A stretch of 64,000 nucleotides of DNA from Sweltsa coloradensis (Eukaryota; Arthropoda; Insecta; Plecoptera; Chloroperlidae), in assembly GCA_024449915.1 (NCBI GenBank), contig JAMZAV010000443.1, positions 248,001-312,000 on the forward strand, written 5' to 3'. Each line of letters opens with the position of its first letter. Position 1 is the first letter of the stretch. Under the pieces are notes generated by a model. The model searched no databases and had not been told where the DNA came from. It was given only the letters and a program-made list of their open reading frames with translations. Positions 45,949 to 56,438 of this stretch are shown here, piece after piece. The position numbers and the translations under genes were made by a program.

Positions 45949-47370
45949 CTAGGCCACTTCGCGAACGCTTTTTCCAGTCGCGTTGATGGATGAGCTTTTT
46001 TTTAATATCTCTGTGCAGTAATTACGTTTTTAAGTGATGGGATCTCATTACTTTTTCTATAGTTACTTGATATTACTTGTTAATTAATTTTGCACCTGTA
46101 AAAGGCTTATATTAAAACCTTTCTTTCTATGAATTTTGACCAACTTTTTCAAAAAAAATTTCAGAAGGCACTACGTACATTACCATAAATAATCTTTATG
46201 TCAATGTAAAAATATATGAACGTTGTAGCCCCACCCGTTTGGTCAGAATCAGCCCAAATATCACGAAAATATCGTTTTAAAAGCCAGGGAAAAAATTGTA
46301 AAAGTACGATTTCAATATTTCTTCAAATGTCTCTACAATCATAACATATATAATTTCAGTGATTTTAAACGTTCCCATAAAGTTTCATCAAGATCGGAGT
46401 AGCCGTTTGCCAAATATTACGAAAATATCCCATTAAAAATCGTAAAAGTGCGATAATCATAAGAAATATTTGATCGATTGTACCTACTAGGAAAACGCTT
46501 AATCCCGCCGCGTTGTTGGATGAGCGTAATTGGTGCATTGAGCTGCCATGGTGTTATGCGAATTTTCTGTTGTTCTGTGGCAAAATCATTACTTAGTTGA
46601 AATTTTTTCAAATTAAATTAAATTAAATTAAAAATTAAATTATTTTTTAATTTTTTTAATTAATCGTAATTGTTAAAAAATCGTAAATTGAGATTTTCAT
46701 AAGAAATAATTTCTCGATTGCGCTCAAATTTTACACTAATAAGTTATATTAATTCATAAAATAAAGGTTCTGCGAAAAAATGATTACGATCGGATAAAGC
46801 ATGTAGGTGTAATAAGTCAAAGAGTTGTTTAAAAAAAAAAAAAAAACTGTAAAATTTCGATTTTTATGATAAAAATTTTTTCAATTGCGCTCAAATTTCA
46901 CAAAATATCTAAATTCATAAAATAAAGGTTCTGTGCAAAAATCATTAAAATCGGATAAAGCATGTAGGTGTTATAAGTCGAAGAATTTTTTTAAAAATTG
47001 AAAAAAATCGTAAAATTGCCATTTTCATGAGAAAAAATTTTCCGATTGCGCTCAAAAACGTGGCAGTTCTAAGTTCAGAGATTTCGAAGGCCTCCATAAA
47101 ATTTCATCGCAATCGGATTATCGGTTTAGCCGGAATCGTGTGGACAAACAGACAAAAATACAAAAAAAAAAAAAAACATTCCGGATTTTTTTCTCCAGTG
47201 TAGTGAAATGAAATGAAATCTTCGCTTCGCTCGCTACGCTCGCTACGCTCATCCAAAAATCATGGCAAGTCAAGCTCAGAGATTTCGAAGGTCCCCTTTA
47301 AATTTTCATCAAGATCGCACACGCGCGTTTGCCCGGTAGAGCGCAAACAAACAGAAAAAAACTCCAGAGC

Positions 47371-47405
<35 letters not shown>

Positions 47406-47460
47406 TTTTTTTTTTTGGGGGGGGGGGGTCTTTGAAATTGAAGTCTTCGCTTTACTCATC
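45949..47460 (+). mobile_element. Family B element, copy B2, split by element A3
   Basis: Left end CTAGGCCACTTCGCGAACGC, right end CTTTACTCATCC, flanked by A and AA. The B sequence is continuous across the insertion when compared with B1: GATCGATTGTACC lies before it and ATGGCAAGTC after it. A (TTTA)n tract and a T/G homopolymer (47368-47427) lie near the right end. Without the insertion it is about 740 bp, longer than B1. Confidence 0.75.
46487..47254 (+). mobile_element. Family A element, copy A3, nested in B2
   Basis: CTAGGAAAACGCTTAATCCC to CGCTACGCTCATCC, 768 bp, with a duplicated interior section (two AAAGGTTCTG and GATAAAGCATGTAGGTGT blocks). It is the largest A copy. The insertion point inside an A-tract of B2 shows the target was A|A without duplication. 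Confidence 0.85.
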
Positions 47461-49850
47461 CAAAAAGTCAAAACGGGCACATTTTAAAACGCATTTTAAT
47501 CACACATCCAACATATTTATCTCAATAACTGTCGTTTCCATCTATACCAGACGTGCGTTCGTTTTATTTAGTGTGTCGTTTTAGTTATGTTTGTACAACT
47601 GTCCACACAGACCCAGAAAACTTACGTAATTCAATTAGTTTCTTAACAATACTCGTAATTACGATGTTTGCGCCGTTGAGTCGTTGTTGTACCAGCTGAG
47701 CCAGACGCAACAACTAATTAACTTCGCGGGTCAGGTGGGCGGGAGGCTCACGAGCGAACCTGGGATACTTTCATCTGTCATATGGTCACTGTGTTGGGTT
47801 GGGTTGAGCACACCAGGGCTTGGCCGGAGCCGATACCAGTTCAAGGGCGAGATATGGAATAAATACGAAATATCCGTTTAGTGCAGATTTGAGAAAAATG
47901 CGAAAATCTATAAGATTTTGAGTTTTTAAAGGTTTTTATTGTTAACTTTTTTGTTAGATCAGAGTATGATTAAATGTATTTTAATGGAAAGTTTTGAGAG
48001 TATAGTATGAAGTAAGGGTTGCAAAGTGTAGAAGTTAATCTAGAAATGTTTCATGAGAAGAAGAAACTGATGTTTGTTATTTTAACGAACAAAAATTACA
48101 GGGAATTTATGGAGGACATACCAAAACTGATCTTAAACAAACACAAAGTCTTTATTATTAAGACTGTTGGATGAGCCCAGACAAACCAGAATCGGGGTGC
48201 AGGAATTGTACATCTACACAGGAAAACATGCTACGTTTTCTAGCCAGGCGTTGCCATGGCAACAGAAACTTCTAAAAAACATTCGGGTTAATTTTTTTTT
48301 AGTATTACTCCGCCTTTTTTAGAGAAGATTGAAAATACACAACTGCTAAAATGGTTTAAAACGGAAGAAGTAGGCCTAATAAATTTCCAGTACTGCTGTT
48401 ATTTGATGTACACAAAATCTAAAATATGCTTAACAAATCAGAAAAAGTAGTTTTAGGAATGTACTTCAGATTTAAATTTTCACCAAAAATTAAGATTTTA
48501 TTCAAAATCCAAAATTTTCCGAAAATTGCTTAAAAATCATGATAAAAAATCCAAAAAATTAACAAAATTCTTATAAAAAATCGGAAATTGAATTTGTTTA
48601 TTAAAATTACCTAATTTAAACAAATTTAGTTCAAGATTGAAAGGGTTAAGGAGCTAAGCGCCCCTATGTGCATCACTTTCCGCTCGTCCGTCTGTGCGTG
48701 TGTCACGTCTAACGATAAAAACAATTGTGATCTCTCACCAACAAGCGTCAATACTTTCCCCATTAATGTGTGCTCTAAACTGCACCGCAGTGATTGCTTT
48801 ACATAATAAATGTCGACCATGGCAATGTGTTATAATGATAATGTATTTTAAACAATCTTTATAGATTAAGGTGCAAATAATCATCGCTATTTAGTCGCCC
48901 TAAAACTCCGCTTGACCTTCTCGATTCGTCGTGAACCTTACAGGTGGTTTGTTTTGAATGGCATAGTGTGGTGATGGTAACTAGCTATTGTGACCACAGG
49001 GCGGGGGCCCAGGGAGACGTGCTGGCAGCCTGAAGGTAGGCAGGCGTACGGCCCTAGATGGACACACGGGTTACACTGTATTGTTCGCAGTCATTAGCAG
49101 TCAGCTCACTCACTCCAATATGGTTTCACTTGAAGGAGAATTACGAAATAGAATCCATCCGTACATATCAATAACCTGATGTGAATGCTCTTCATAATGT
49201 AATCATCTGTGTGACTATTATACTGGCTCTATAGCAAAACATAATCGCGAGGGCGTCTTCTTCTTGAAGCATATTGAACTTATTCCAACAGAGATGATTG
49301 TCAAGATGGTTCTTGTAATAGTACGTGTAGTCAGCTCACTAGACAAGAACATTTAAATTTTTAATGTAGAAATAGCAGCAATTTGCCAAACATCTCGTGT
49401 TTGCTTCCAACATTTCAGAAGAGTTCGACTTTTAAAATTTGATTATTTTTCGACTTTTGAAGTAAAAATATTGGCCTTATTCTGGTACCAATGACAATTT
49501 ATGTGTATGCAATTTCTTTGAATTACATATATTGATTAATACTACTGGAATCACGTCTTTCCGATAATGTCAACCATACAAAAATGAAACCTCAATACTG
49601 CACCTTAAGATTTAAATTTATTGTTACAATTTCTTATATCGAAACCAAGAAACTTTAATGTTTAAGTCACTAAGTATTATTGACATTCAATTAAATAATG
49701 GTACCAAATTTCGTGTTTCGTCTTCGATTTGTGATATATTTCTGAAACCAATGATATTCATACATAATTCAGAGTTAAGCAATAACAGAGCTTATCCGAG
49801 CATTGGTTTCTATGTATAAGTTTCCTGATTTCTTGGGAGTAATTTCTACA
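47461..49850. other. Non-coding stretch
   Basis: AT-rich with short ORFs only; a GGGTTGGGTTG patch lies near 47794. No repeat shared with the rest of the window was recognised except a TAGGCCTA octamer at 48371. Confidence 0.3.
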
Positions 49851-49852
49851 CT

Positions 49853-50315
49853 TCAATTCTTTGTAAAACTCTTGCAAAAGTGGTTTGCATTCTCGTCACT
49901 TATATTATTTTCCCTGGCAACACCTTGAGGACGCATGTTCGTCGTTCCTCGTCTTCGCACGGCCTTCTGCCCGGCTGTGGTCACTTCTGCGAAATCTCTC
50001 GAATTCTTAGCTCGCAATAGTGACCACATGCACGCCGGCAAACTGCCCCCTGCAACCGAGAATGCGCCAAGGAAAATCACAAGAGACATTCGAGAATGTT
50101 TGGATCTTCTAAACTCAAACTATCCCAGGAATTCTCCCAACACTATGTGTTGTGTCTTGCGTGGACCTTCATGTGCAGAACTTAGTCAAATCACTTGTTT
50201 TACGATTTGTTTTGCGAGGTTACTTAAGAGTGTTGTAATATATTGTGGAAACACAACAACACATATTATCCTGGTCACAGCGGAAAAGTCATTTCTTGCT
50301 CATCCAGGTACGTGA
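49853..50315. other. Overlapping ORFs on both strands, unassigned
   Basis: A 126-codon plus-strand frame and a 78-codon minus-strand frame overlap in a GC-richer patch (about 49930-50080). Neither matches a family I recognise. The plus frame ends next to CTCATCCAG|GTACGT, which could be a splice site. Too little to call a gene. Confidence 0.2.
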
Positions 50316-50840
50316 CACATGCTGACGGGCTTCAAGGCCAGGGCAATAATAATAATTGTAACGTTTAAAATAACGAGCGCATCACAAGGGCAAAGTGTTG
50401 CTAATTATGTTTGGCTGCTAATTTTATAGACATGTTGAAACCGTTTTGAAATAACCACGCAGGTGTCATCAATATGAGTTGACAAGAGAGAAAAATAAAA
50501 AAATGTATTTCCTATCTTTGTAATGGCGTAGGTAAAGGTTGCAATAAATTATATACAACTGCGTTTGATTGGCACTAAATACACTTTGATTGTTGTCAGT
50601 AGGATTTATGTAAATAATATAATAATTATTTGTTTTTATATACGACCCTTTTTTCAAATACAATAACGTATAATAAGGGGTGTAGTAATAACAATATAAT
50701 ATACCCTGTGTATCTATTACATTTTATTACGTTTGAATTCCATACTATTATTTAAATGCCTATAAGGATGGTATGATTGAGTCTCAGTATTTATAGGGCA
50801 AAATGTTGGGACCCAAAATTTTGCTTTCTACCTTAACAAT

Positions 50841-51260
50841 TTGACATTCATGAATTTCAGAGATTTTTCCTTGAGCTTTTATGGAAAAAATGATGATTTT
50901 GAATTCCAAATTGATATCAAAGTTGAAACAATTAATTTTTATTTTCAAAAATTAGATTTTTTGGCAATTTTACATTTTTTTAACATATTCAAATTGAATC
51001 TACTACAAGCAAACAAAATATCCGGGACATTCCGGAAATTTGTGTATTTTTGTGTTTTTATACACAATTCGATTTTTGAACCATTACAAAAATCGTTAGT
51101 AAGGAAAAATGCTACCAAATCGGTTGAGGAAAAACAGCTTTTTGACCGGGTTGAAAGTATGAAAAACTGGCAAGATATAATTGTGCAGATTTTGAAAAGT
51201 GGTGGTGGATATGGAAACCACTGACCTAAAAGGGTTTTAACAGATTAAGTTTATGATAAT
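50841..51260 (+). other. 127-codon AT-rich ORF, unassigned
   Basis: The frame is rich in Phe, Ile, Lys and Asn, as expected from AT-rich DNA. The last 40 residues (including VEEKQLFDRVESMKNWQDII) look more protein-like. The stop lies in CTGACCTAAAAGGGTT, a block that also forms part of the minisatellite at 62757-63049. No homology is claimed. Confidence 0.2.
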
Positions 51261-51387
51261 TATGGTCAATACAATTTTATGAGTTCGTTTGGGAGTTTTC
51301 TGTGTAATTTTGTTTTAATGTACGGTAACTGGAATTTCACTATCGACAACAATGATGGCAAGCATAATAATATGTGCTTTATAAATT

Positions 51388-51480
51388 GGAATCATATTTT
51401 TATTTTATTTATTTATTTAACGTCTATCCTATTCAGTTATAAAAACTGATTTACAAAGGAGGACAACTAAATAAATCTAA
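51388..51480 (-). mobile_element. LINE 3'-end fragment, family G
   Basis: The minus strand reads GTTGTCCTCCTTTGTAAATC, AGTTTTTATAACTGAATAGG, ATAGACG and then a TTAAATAAATAAATAAA tail. It matches 58045-58115 (+) closely. It is a 5'-truncated retrotransposon end without coding sequence. Confidence 0.55.
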
Positions 51481-51638
51481 TTACATAGATGCAGAAACAA
51501 CAATAAACTACATTTTCGTAAATATTTTAAATAGTAGCATTACAACAACAATGCATTTAAACACAACAATTTTGGTAACAAATAAAGAAATATATTATAT
51601 GCATTTAATGAACGAATCAAATATAAAAAAGGGTGTAG

Positions 51639-51737
51639 AATGAAAAGAAAAGAAAAGAAAAGAAAGGAAAAAAAAAAGGAAAAAAGAAAGAAAAAGAAAA
51701 AAAAAAAACTTAAAAAAGAAAAACGAAAAGAAAAAAA
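51639..51737. repeat. Purine-only low-complexity tract
   Basis: Nearly 100 bp of A and G (AAAAGAAAAG-type), broken only by an ACTT and an ACG. It is a strong polypurine/polypyrimidine strand asymmetry. Confidence 0.9.
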
Positions 51738-54239
51738 CTGATTTATTAGACGATCCCACTCAAACGAATATGAGGTTTGCCAAAAATCAGGAACAGCAAA
51801 TCAGGGAGTATAATCAAAAACTTTCGCGGAAGAAACCACCGAACGCGAAATCTTTATTCTTGTGTTTCAATCTTCATTTTTGTGTTCAAATCTTGATAAC
51901 ATTTTAGTCCAAAAAATCTTGACTCATATAATAAAATAATTATATAATAGATATAATAATTATTTAAAATTGTTCATGTCAAACTGATCACAGCAATGAT
52001 ACAGGACACCTAACTCAAGTTGCAAGCTCCATCAGTGGGCGGCAACCGGACAATCTAGGCAGAAAAATATAATTGAAAATACATTGTTTATATCATAATC
52101 AAAGCAATAATGAACAAACAAAGAGAAAAGCAAAATCATTAATAAGAACTTATGAAGGTAAATTAACATTACACAAACACACAGACAATAACCTACAAAT
52201 AAATAGTAAAAATCAATTCTTTGCTCTTTGATTCATTATCATTGCTTCAATTTTACTTTTTTTTTACATCATTTACCATCTAGATGGGATAAAATGAAAT
52301 AGTTTGAAGTTCCATCCAAATGGTCTGATTTCGTATCACCATTGAAAAGTTTGCTAACACTTGGGCATTCAGCAGCCATCATTTTAAATATTATAAGAAA
52401 GAAAAGCTGTATGATGTCACAGCTACCAAGCTATTGGGAGGTTGTTCTCTAAATGTTTGTTTTGTCCACCCCAGCAACCCCAGCTGCTCCACTCTGCACT
52501 CGTCACCCCTCCAGAGTTTGATTTCATTTTACAAAACCTCTTAGGTCGGCCAAGACCCAACTCTAAAGAACATGGCCGCCCCCCAGCTTTCTCAGGCGAA
52601 GAGCAGAGAATCATCAATTATTGACACTCGTATTGGCCAGTTCTTCCTCGTATCTTCCTTAGCCAACACTAGACAACACAAGGGCACCGGTGAAAGTTTC
52701 CCACGGATTCCGAAAACAACACACAAACCTCATCGATTTCATTGTAGCTCTTCGCACTTGAGACCAACCAACAAACAAGTACCTCTATTGTCTTAGGCGC
52801 TGCGCTGCGTGCCACACCGGCTCAAGTGCACCGAGTGGGCGCGAAGACCTCTAGAGGGCCTTGTCTTCATTGGGTCAATGTCTCGCCGATACAGGAATTA
52901 ACCTTAATCTTTCCAGCTGAACAAGCCCCGGCCAATCCTCTCTCAGGGCCAGGCGCTGTGCTGTGCTGTAACGACCTAGCTGTGGTGGGCGGGGGCTAGG
53001 ATAGGCGTGATTAGAAGGAGGGGCACTTACTGCACCTGGACTTGCTAATTGCTCTTAGGCTAGGTCTCATCTGAAACTTAAATTAATTGTTTTTATTATT
53101 ATTATATTAGCTTGTGCGTGTCGATCGCGTGTGTGCACGCACGTATGGGTTTACATGTGTGTGTATTAATGTGTGAACTGCTCTCGAAAAATATCAATAT
53201 ATTATTTATGTGGTTACGGAGATTTTAAGGCCCAAAGTATGTGAATGCGATATTTAGGGTATTATATTCCGTATTGTGCGATCTGGCATTTAACATATCT
53301 GTTCACACGACGTTTCGCCGATAACCATGTCGGCATCTTCAAGTGATGGTCACGGATTAATACCCCAAAAAACGATGACTTCAAATTTGTTTTTAAATAA
53401 TCTAATAATTATGAATTATAGGCCTAATGTCAATTTCAGAAGTTTATAAAATTTCTCCCTGAATCGCGATTTGAACCCGGGAGCTTCTGTATTGGTACAA
53501 GTAACAAAAGTTCATATAGTTGTGGACTTATAATGTATGTTGGTTGGTTGGTGGTGGCCACTTGTCCTGCACCGCACTATACACGTGGCACGGGTGCTCG
53601 TACACACGATTGTCTGTTCGTTCTCCCTACATTATTCTAATGAACGACCGTGTGCTGTGAAATTACCTTAAAATCACATCAGCATAATGTTAGGCGCGGT
53701 TGCAAAAACACCTCCATCTGCGGAGTTGCGCGCGGCCCACCTGGTTTTTATTGTCCTCACTCGGCAACACTGTTGTTATCTGAACGCGCGCGGCTTGTTG
53801 GAAATTACCGGCGTTTAAAGAGGGGTTATTACAAACTCTACCGTGCAAACAAGTTGTTATACTCGGCCACCCTAGCTGTGACATCAACACCTTGTTAGAC
53901 TACGGACAGGATTTAACGATTTGTCTCTAAAATCTCCAAAATAATGTGCAGGCTACGAGGCCCTAAAACGGTTAAATATGACCCTTAAATACCACTAAAA
54001 TTACAAATTCTAGTGTATTTCAAAACTAAGATCCAATTGTTATTATTTTGTTTACTGATGTTGTAAAACTGTTCCTATACTCACACGACTAATCTCATAT
54101 GTGAATTATTTCCCCAAAACTATCGACCACAACATTATTTTTCACTCATACAACAAGTTGTTTTTAAGTACAGAAAATTCTTTACAAGTTTCAGTACATT
54201 GCACCATGTATGTAATAATGTAACAGGTGAAAATATGTA
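51738..54239. other. Non-coding stretch with GC-richer section
   Basis: Overlapping short ORFs at 52423-52796 lie in a GC-richer patch without domains. At 53470-53490 the minus strand has CCCGGGTTCAAATCGCG, a lone B-box-like match. At 53308-53345 an ACGTTTCGCCGATAACC/GTCGGCATCTTC motif of the kind often seen in dispersed repeats is present. Confidence 0.3.
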
Positions 54240-54355
54240 TTACATCCCGTCTAGACCGGCAATCCTGACTGAATGTTTTTCTCGAGGTTTTCCTATTGAG
54301 TCCACTTTAACAGCCCTCGGACATCCCTTCACAATTGTCCCAACTCCCAACGAAA
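54240..54355 (+). repeat. SINE family 1 body, head missing
   Basis: GGCAATCCTGACTGAATG, TTTTTCTCGAGGTTTTCCT, AACAGCCCTCGGACATCCCT and TCACAATTGTCC lie in the order of the 42180-42400 copy. The tRNA-like head is absent. Confidence 0.65.
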
Positions 54356-54625
54356 AACTATTGATGTAATAAATGCGTATGTTTTGCCGAAACAGAAAAT
54401 AAATCTGATTTCTATAGACTTTGTAATCGGATCTGAAAGATGCCCCTTTATGTTTTTGAGTCCATTTCGGTCCAGCACAAAAAGTCAAGATTGCACGTTT
54501 TATATAAACATGGCACGATCCCGTATTCGCTCAGAATACTGCTAGGCAAGTACTTCAATAAATGTCCATAAAGTATGTTCAGCCTGAATCCATCCCCTAA
54601 TCTGTCACGTGGAGCTTGTCAGGAT

Positions 54626-54698
54626 GAGCTCGATCACTGCCTCCTAGATGTTGCTCGTGAACGAGGAGCCACGTTGTATCTAGGAGGCAGTGAGCTCG
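54626..54698. repeat. Short hairpin
   Basis: GAGCTCGATCACTGCCTCCT and AGAT (54626-54649) pair with ATCTAGGAGGCAGTGA (54678-54693) and GCTC, with a 28-nt loop. The size would suit a small structured RNA, but equally a remnant inverted repeat. Confidence 0.5.
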
Positions 54699-54964
54699 AT
54701 AAACTGATCTCGTAGACGGTTGATTGATGCGATCTACAGACGTAATCAATAATATCTGCTCGCGATGGAGGTGGCTAGAAATATCATGTCAGAGCAGAGT
54801 TATAAACCTTCGGACTGGGAGAGTGAATGAATTATTTGACAAGTGTCCTCAGTGGCGAGCTGTCGGGCCGAAGTATGTCAAGCTTTAGCAGTGGCGTATC
54901 AATAAATCAATAACATTCTTTATTGTCAGCAGTCTTGCTTTTTCCATACAGCATAAATATAGCA

Positions 54965-55085
54965 ACATTGCACATTGTCTCTTGTTGACATTGTCCTTCA
55001 ACAAGGGATGTTTTGGTGATCCTTGGGGTAAAACGCGGGACTAAGTGGCATTTTTCTGTACTCGGCGCCTCCATCAAGGATTTTA
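54965..55085 (-). repeat. Dispersed repeat E
   Basis: The minus strand has TGATGGAGGCGCCGAGTACA, then TTTTACCCCAAGGATCACC and ATCCCTTGTTGAAGGACAAT, the order seen at 30025-30130. Confidence 0.55.
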
Positions 55086-55111
55086 TTTCACAATATGGTT
55101 TCATTGATGAG

Positions 55112-55280
55112 TTCTTCTTCTTCTTCTTCTTCTTCTTCTTCTTCTTCTTCTTCTTCTTCTTCTTCTTCTTCTTCTTCTTCTTCTTCTTCTTCTTCTTCTT
55201 CTTCTTCTTCTCATCTTCTTCTTTCTTCTTCTTCTTCTTCTTCTTCTTCTTCTTCTTCTTCTTCTCTCTTCTTTCTTCTT

Positions 55281-55310
<30 letters not shown>
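55112..55310. repeat. (TTC)n microsatellite, ~200 bp
   Basis: Nearly pure TTC/CTT with a few interruptions (CTCATC, CTTTC, CTCTC). Forward poly-Ser and poly-Phe ORFs are a by-product. It is followed at once by the repeat that flanks the (GAA)n tract at 56071. Confidence 0.97.
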
Positions 55311-55311
<1 letters not shown>

Positions 55312-55407
55312 GTAGGCCACTTGTTCCGGTGTATTCCGGTGTACTATCGCTTGCATACTCCGATGAGAACACTTGAGGAGTAGGCCACTTGTTCCGGTGT
55401 ACTCTTC
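55311..55407 (-). repeat. Flanking repeat of (TTC)n
   Basis: AGTAGGCCACTTGTTCCGGT, GTACTATCGCTTGCATACTC and GAACACTTGAGGAGTAGGCC. It is the inverted counterpart of 56155-56438. Confidence 0.85.
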
Positions 55408-56070
55408 AAACTGAACTCGATAAAGCCACATCAGTCAAACGGTGCAAGACGATTAATCGTTGAGAGTGATCTAATTTTTGATGTGTTTAATTAAATTATA
55501 ATTTCCTGTTAAAACAGTTGTTTATGCTTTTCTGCTAGCAGTCAGTCAGCACCGTCTTGGTAGAAGTTATGGCATATCAACTATACACTTTACATCTATT
55601 CTCCTGAGTAAATTTACAAGGTTTAAGACTGAATTGAATTTAAAATAAAACATATATTCTAGGGGGAGGGGGGGGGGGATATTTCAAGATAAGCGTAACA
55701 GACGTCAAATCAAATGTAACATTATCTAATTGTGTCTATGTAGCTCTGTTGCATCATTACTTCGTGAAAGTAATTCTTAAGAGTGGCAAGTGTGAACCTT
55801 GCTTCGATCAGAAACATTGTTCGACAGTAAGAATCACTCCGACCTCAATAGTTTTTTAGTTCTATCTTTTTCTTGAATCTTTTGAAAAATGTGTTGTTGA
55901 GCTCGCGACTTTCACTGTTCTCCGATAGGCTGCCCCCCCCCCCCCCCGCATAACATTACTACAGCACGAGATCCCCGGCTCGGGGAATGCCCACGTGGTA
56001 TTTTTACTAGACAAGGTCGTAGCAGACGAGATTCAATGCACGACGAGGCTTTCCTCTACCTGGGTGATGT
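55408..56070. other. Spacer between the facing microsatellites
   Basis: About 660 bp without an ORF of note. Poly-G (55662-55678) and poly-C (55932-55947) tracts lie in it. Confidence 0.4.
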
Positions 56071-56154
56071 GAGGAGAAGAAGGAGAAGAAGAAGAAGAAG
56101 AAGAAGAAGAAGAAGAAGAAGAAGAAGAAGAAGAAGAAGAAGAAGAAGAAAAAA
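56071..56154. repeat. (GAA)n microsatellite
   Basis: About 27 GAA units, the reverse of the 55112 tract. Confidence 0.97.
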
Positions 56155-56438
56155 GTATTTTAGAGTACACCGGAACAAGTGGCCTACTCCTCAAGTGTTT
56201 TAGAGTACACCGGAACAAGTGGCCTACTCCCCAAGTGTTCTCATCAGAGTATGCAAGCGATAGTACACCGGAGTACACCGGAACAAGTGGCCTACTCCTC
56301 AAGTGTTTTTAGAGTACACCGGAACAAGTGGCCTACTCCCCAAGTGTTCTCATCGGAGTATGCAAGCGATAGTACACCGGAGTACACCGGAACAAGTGGC
56401 TTACTCCTCAAGTGTTCTCATCGGAGTATGCTAGCGAT
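56155..56438 (+). repeat. ~110-bp tandem repeat beside (GAA)n, about 3 units
   Basis: AGAGTACACCGGAACAAGTG, GCCTACTCCTCAAGTGTT and CATCGGAGTATGCAAGCGAT recur two to three times with small deletions. One unit matches 55311-55407 in inverted orientation. Confidence 0.85.

Noticed and set aside
49935..50315. 126-codon ORF as a gene
   Set aside because: No recognisable domain, an overlapping antisense ORF of similar quality, and no clear start context.
50841..51224. 127-codon ORF as a gene
   Set aside because: The composition reflects AT-rich DNA, and the 3' end lies in a block shared with a minisatellite.
53308..53345. Hammerhead-ribozyme-like order (TGAAGA, GCCGA/TCGGC stem, GAAAC) on the minus strand
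   Set aside because: The core has T in place of the required C before TGAAGA, an unpaired T between the core and stem II, and no convincing stem III or cleavage triplet. The motif is more likely part of a dispersed repeat.
55013..55376. Poly-Phe and poly-Ser ORFs
   Set aside because: They are translations of a (TTC)n microsatellite.
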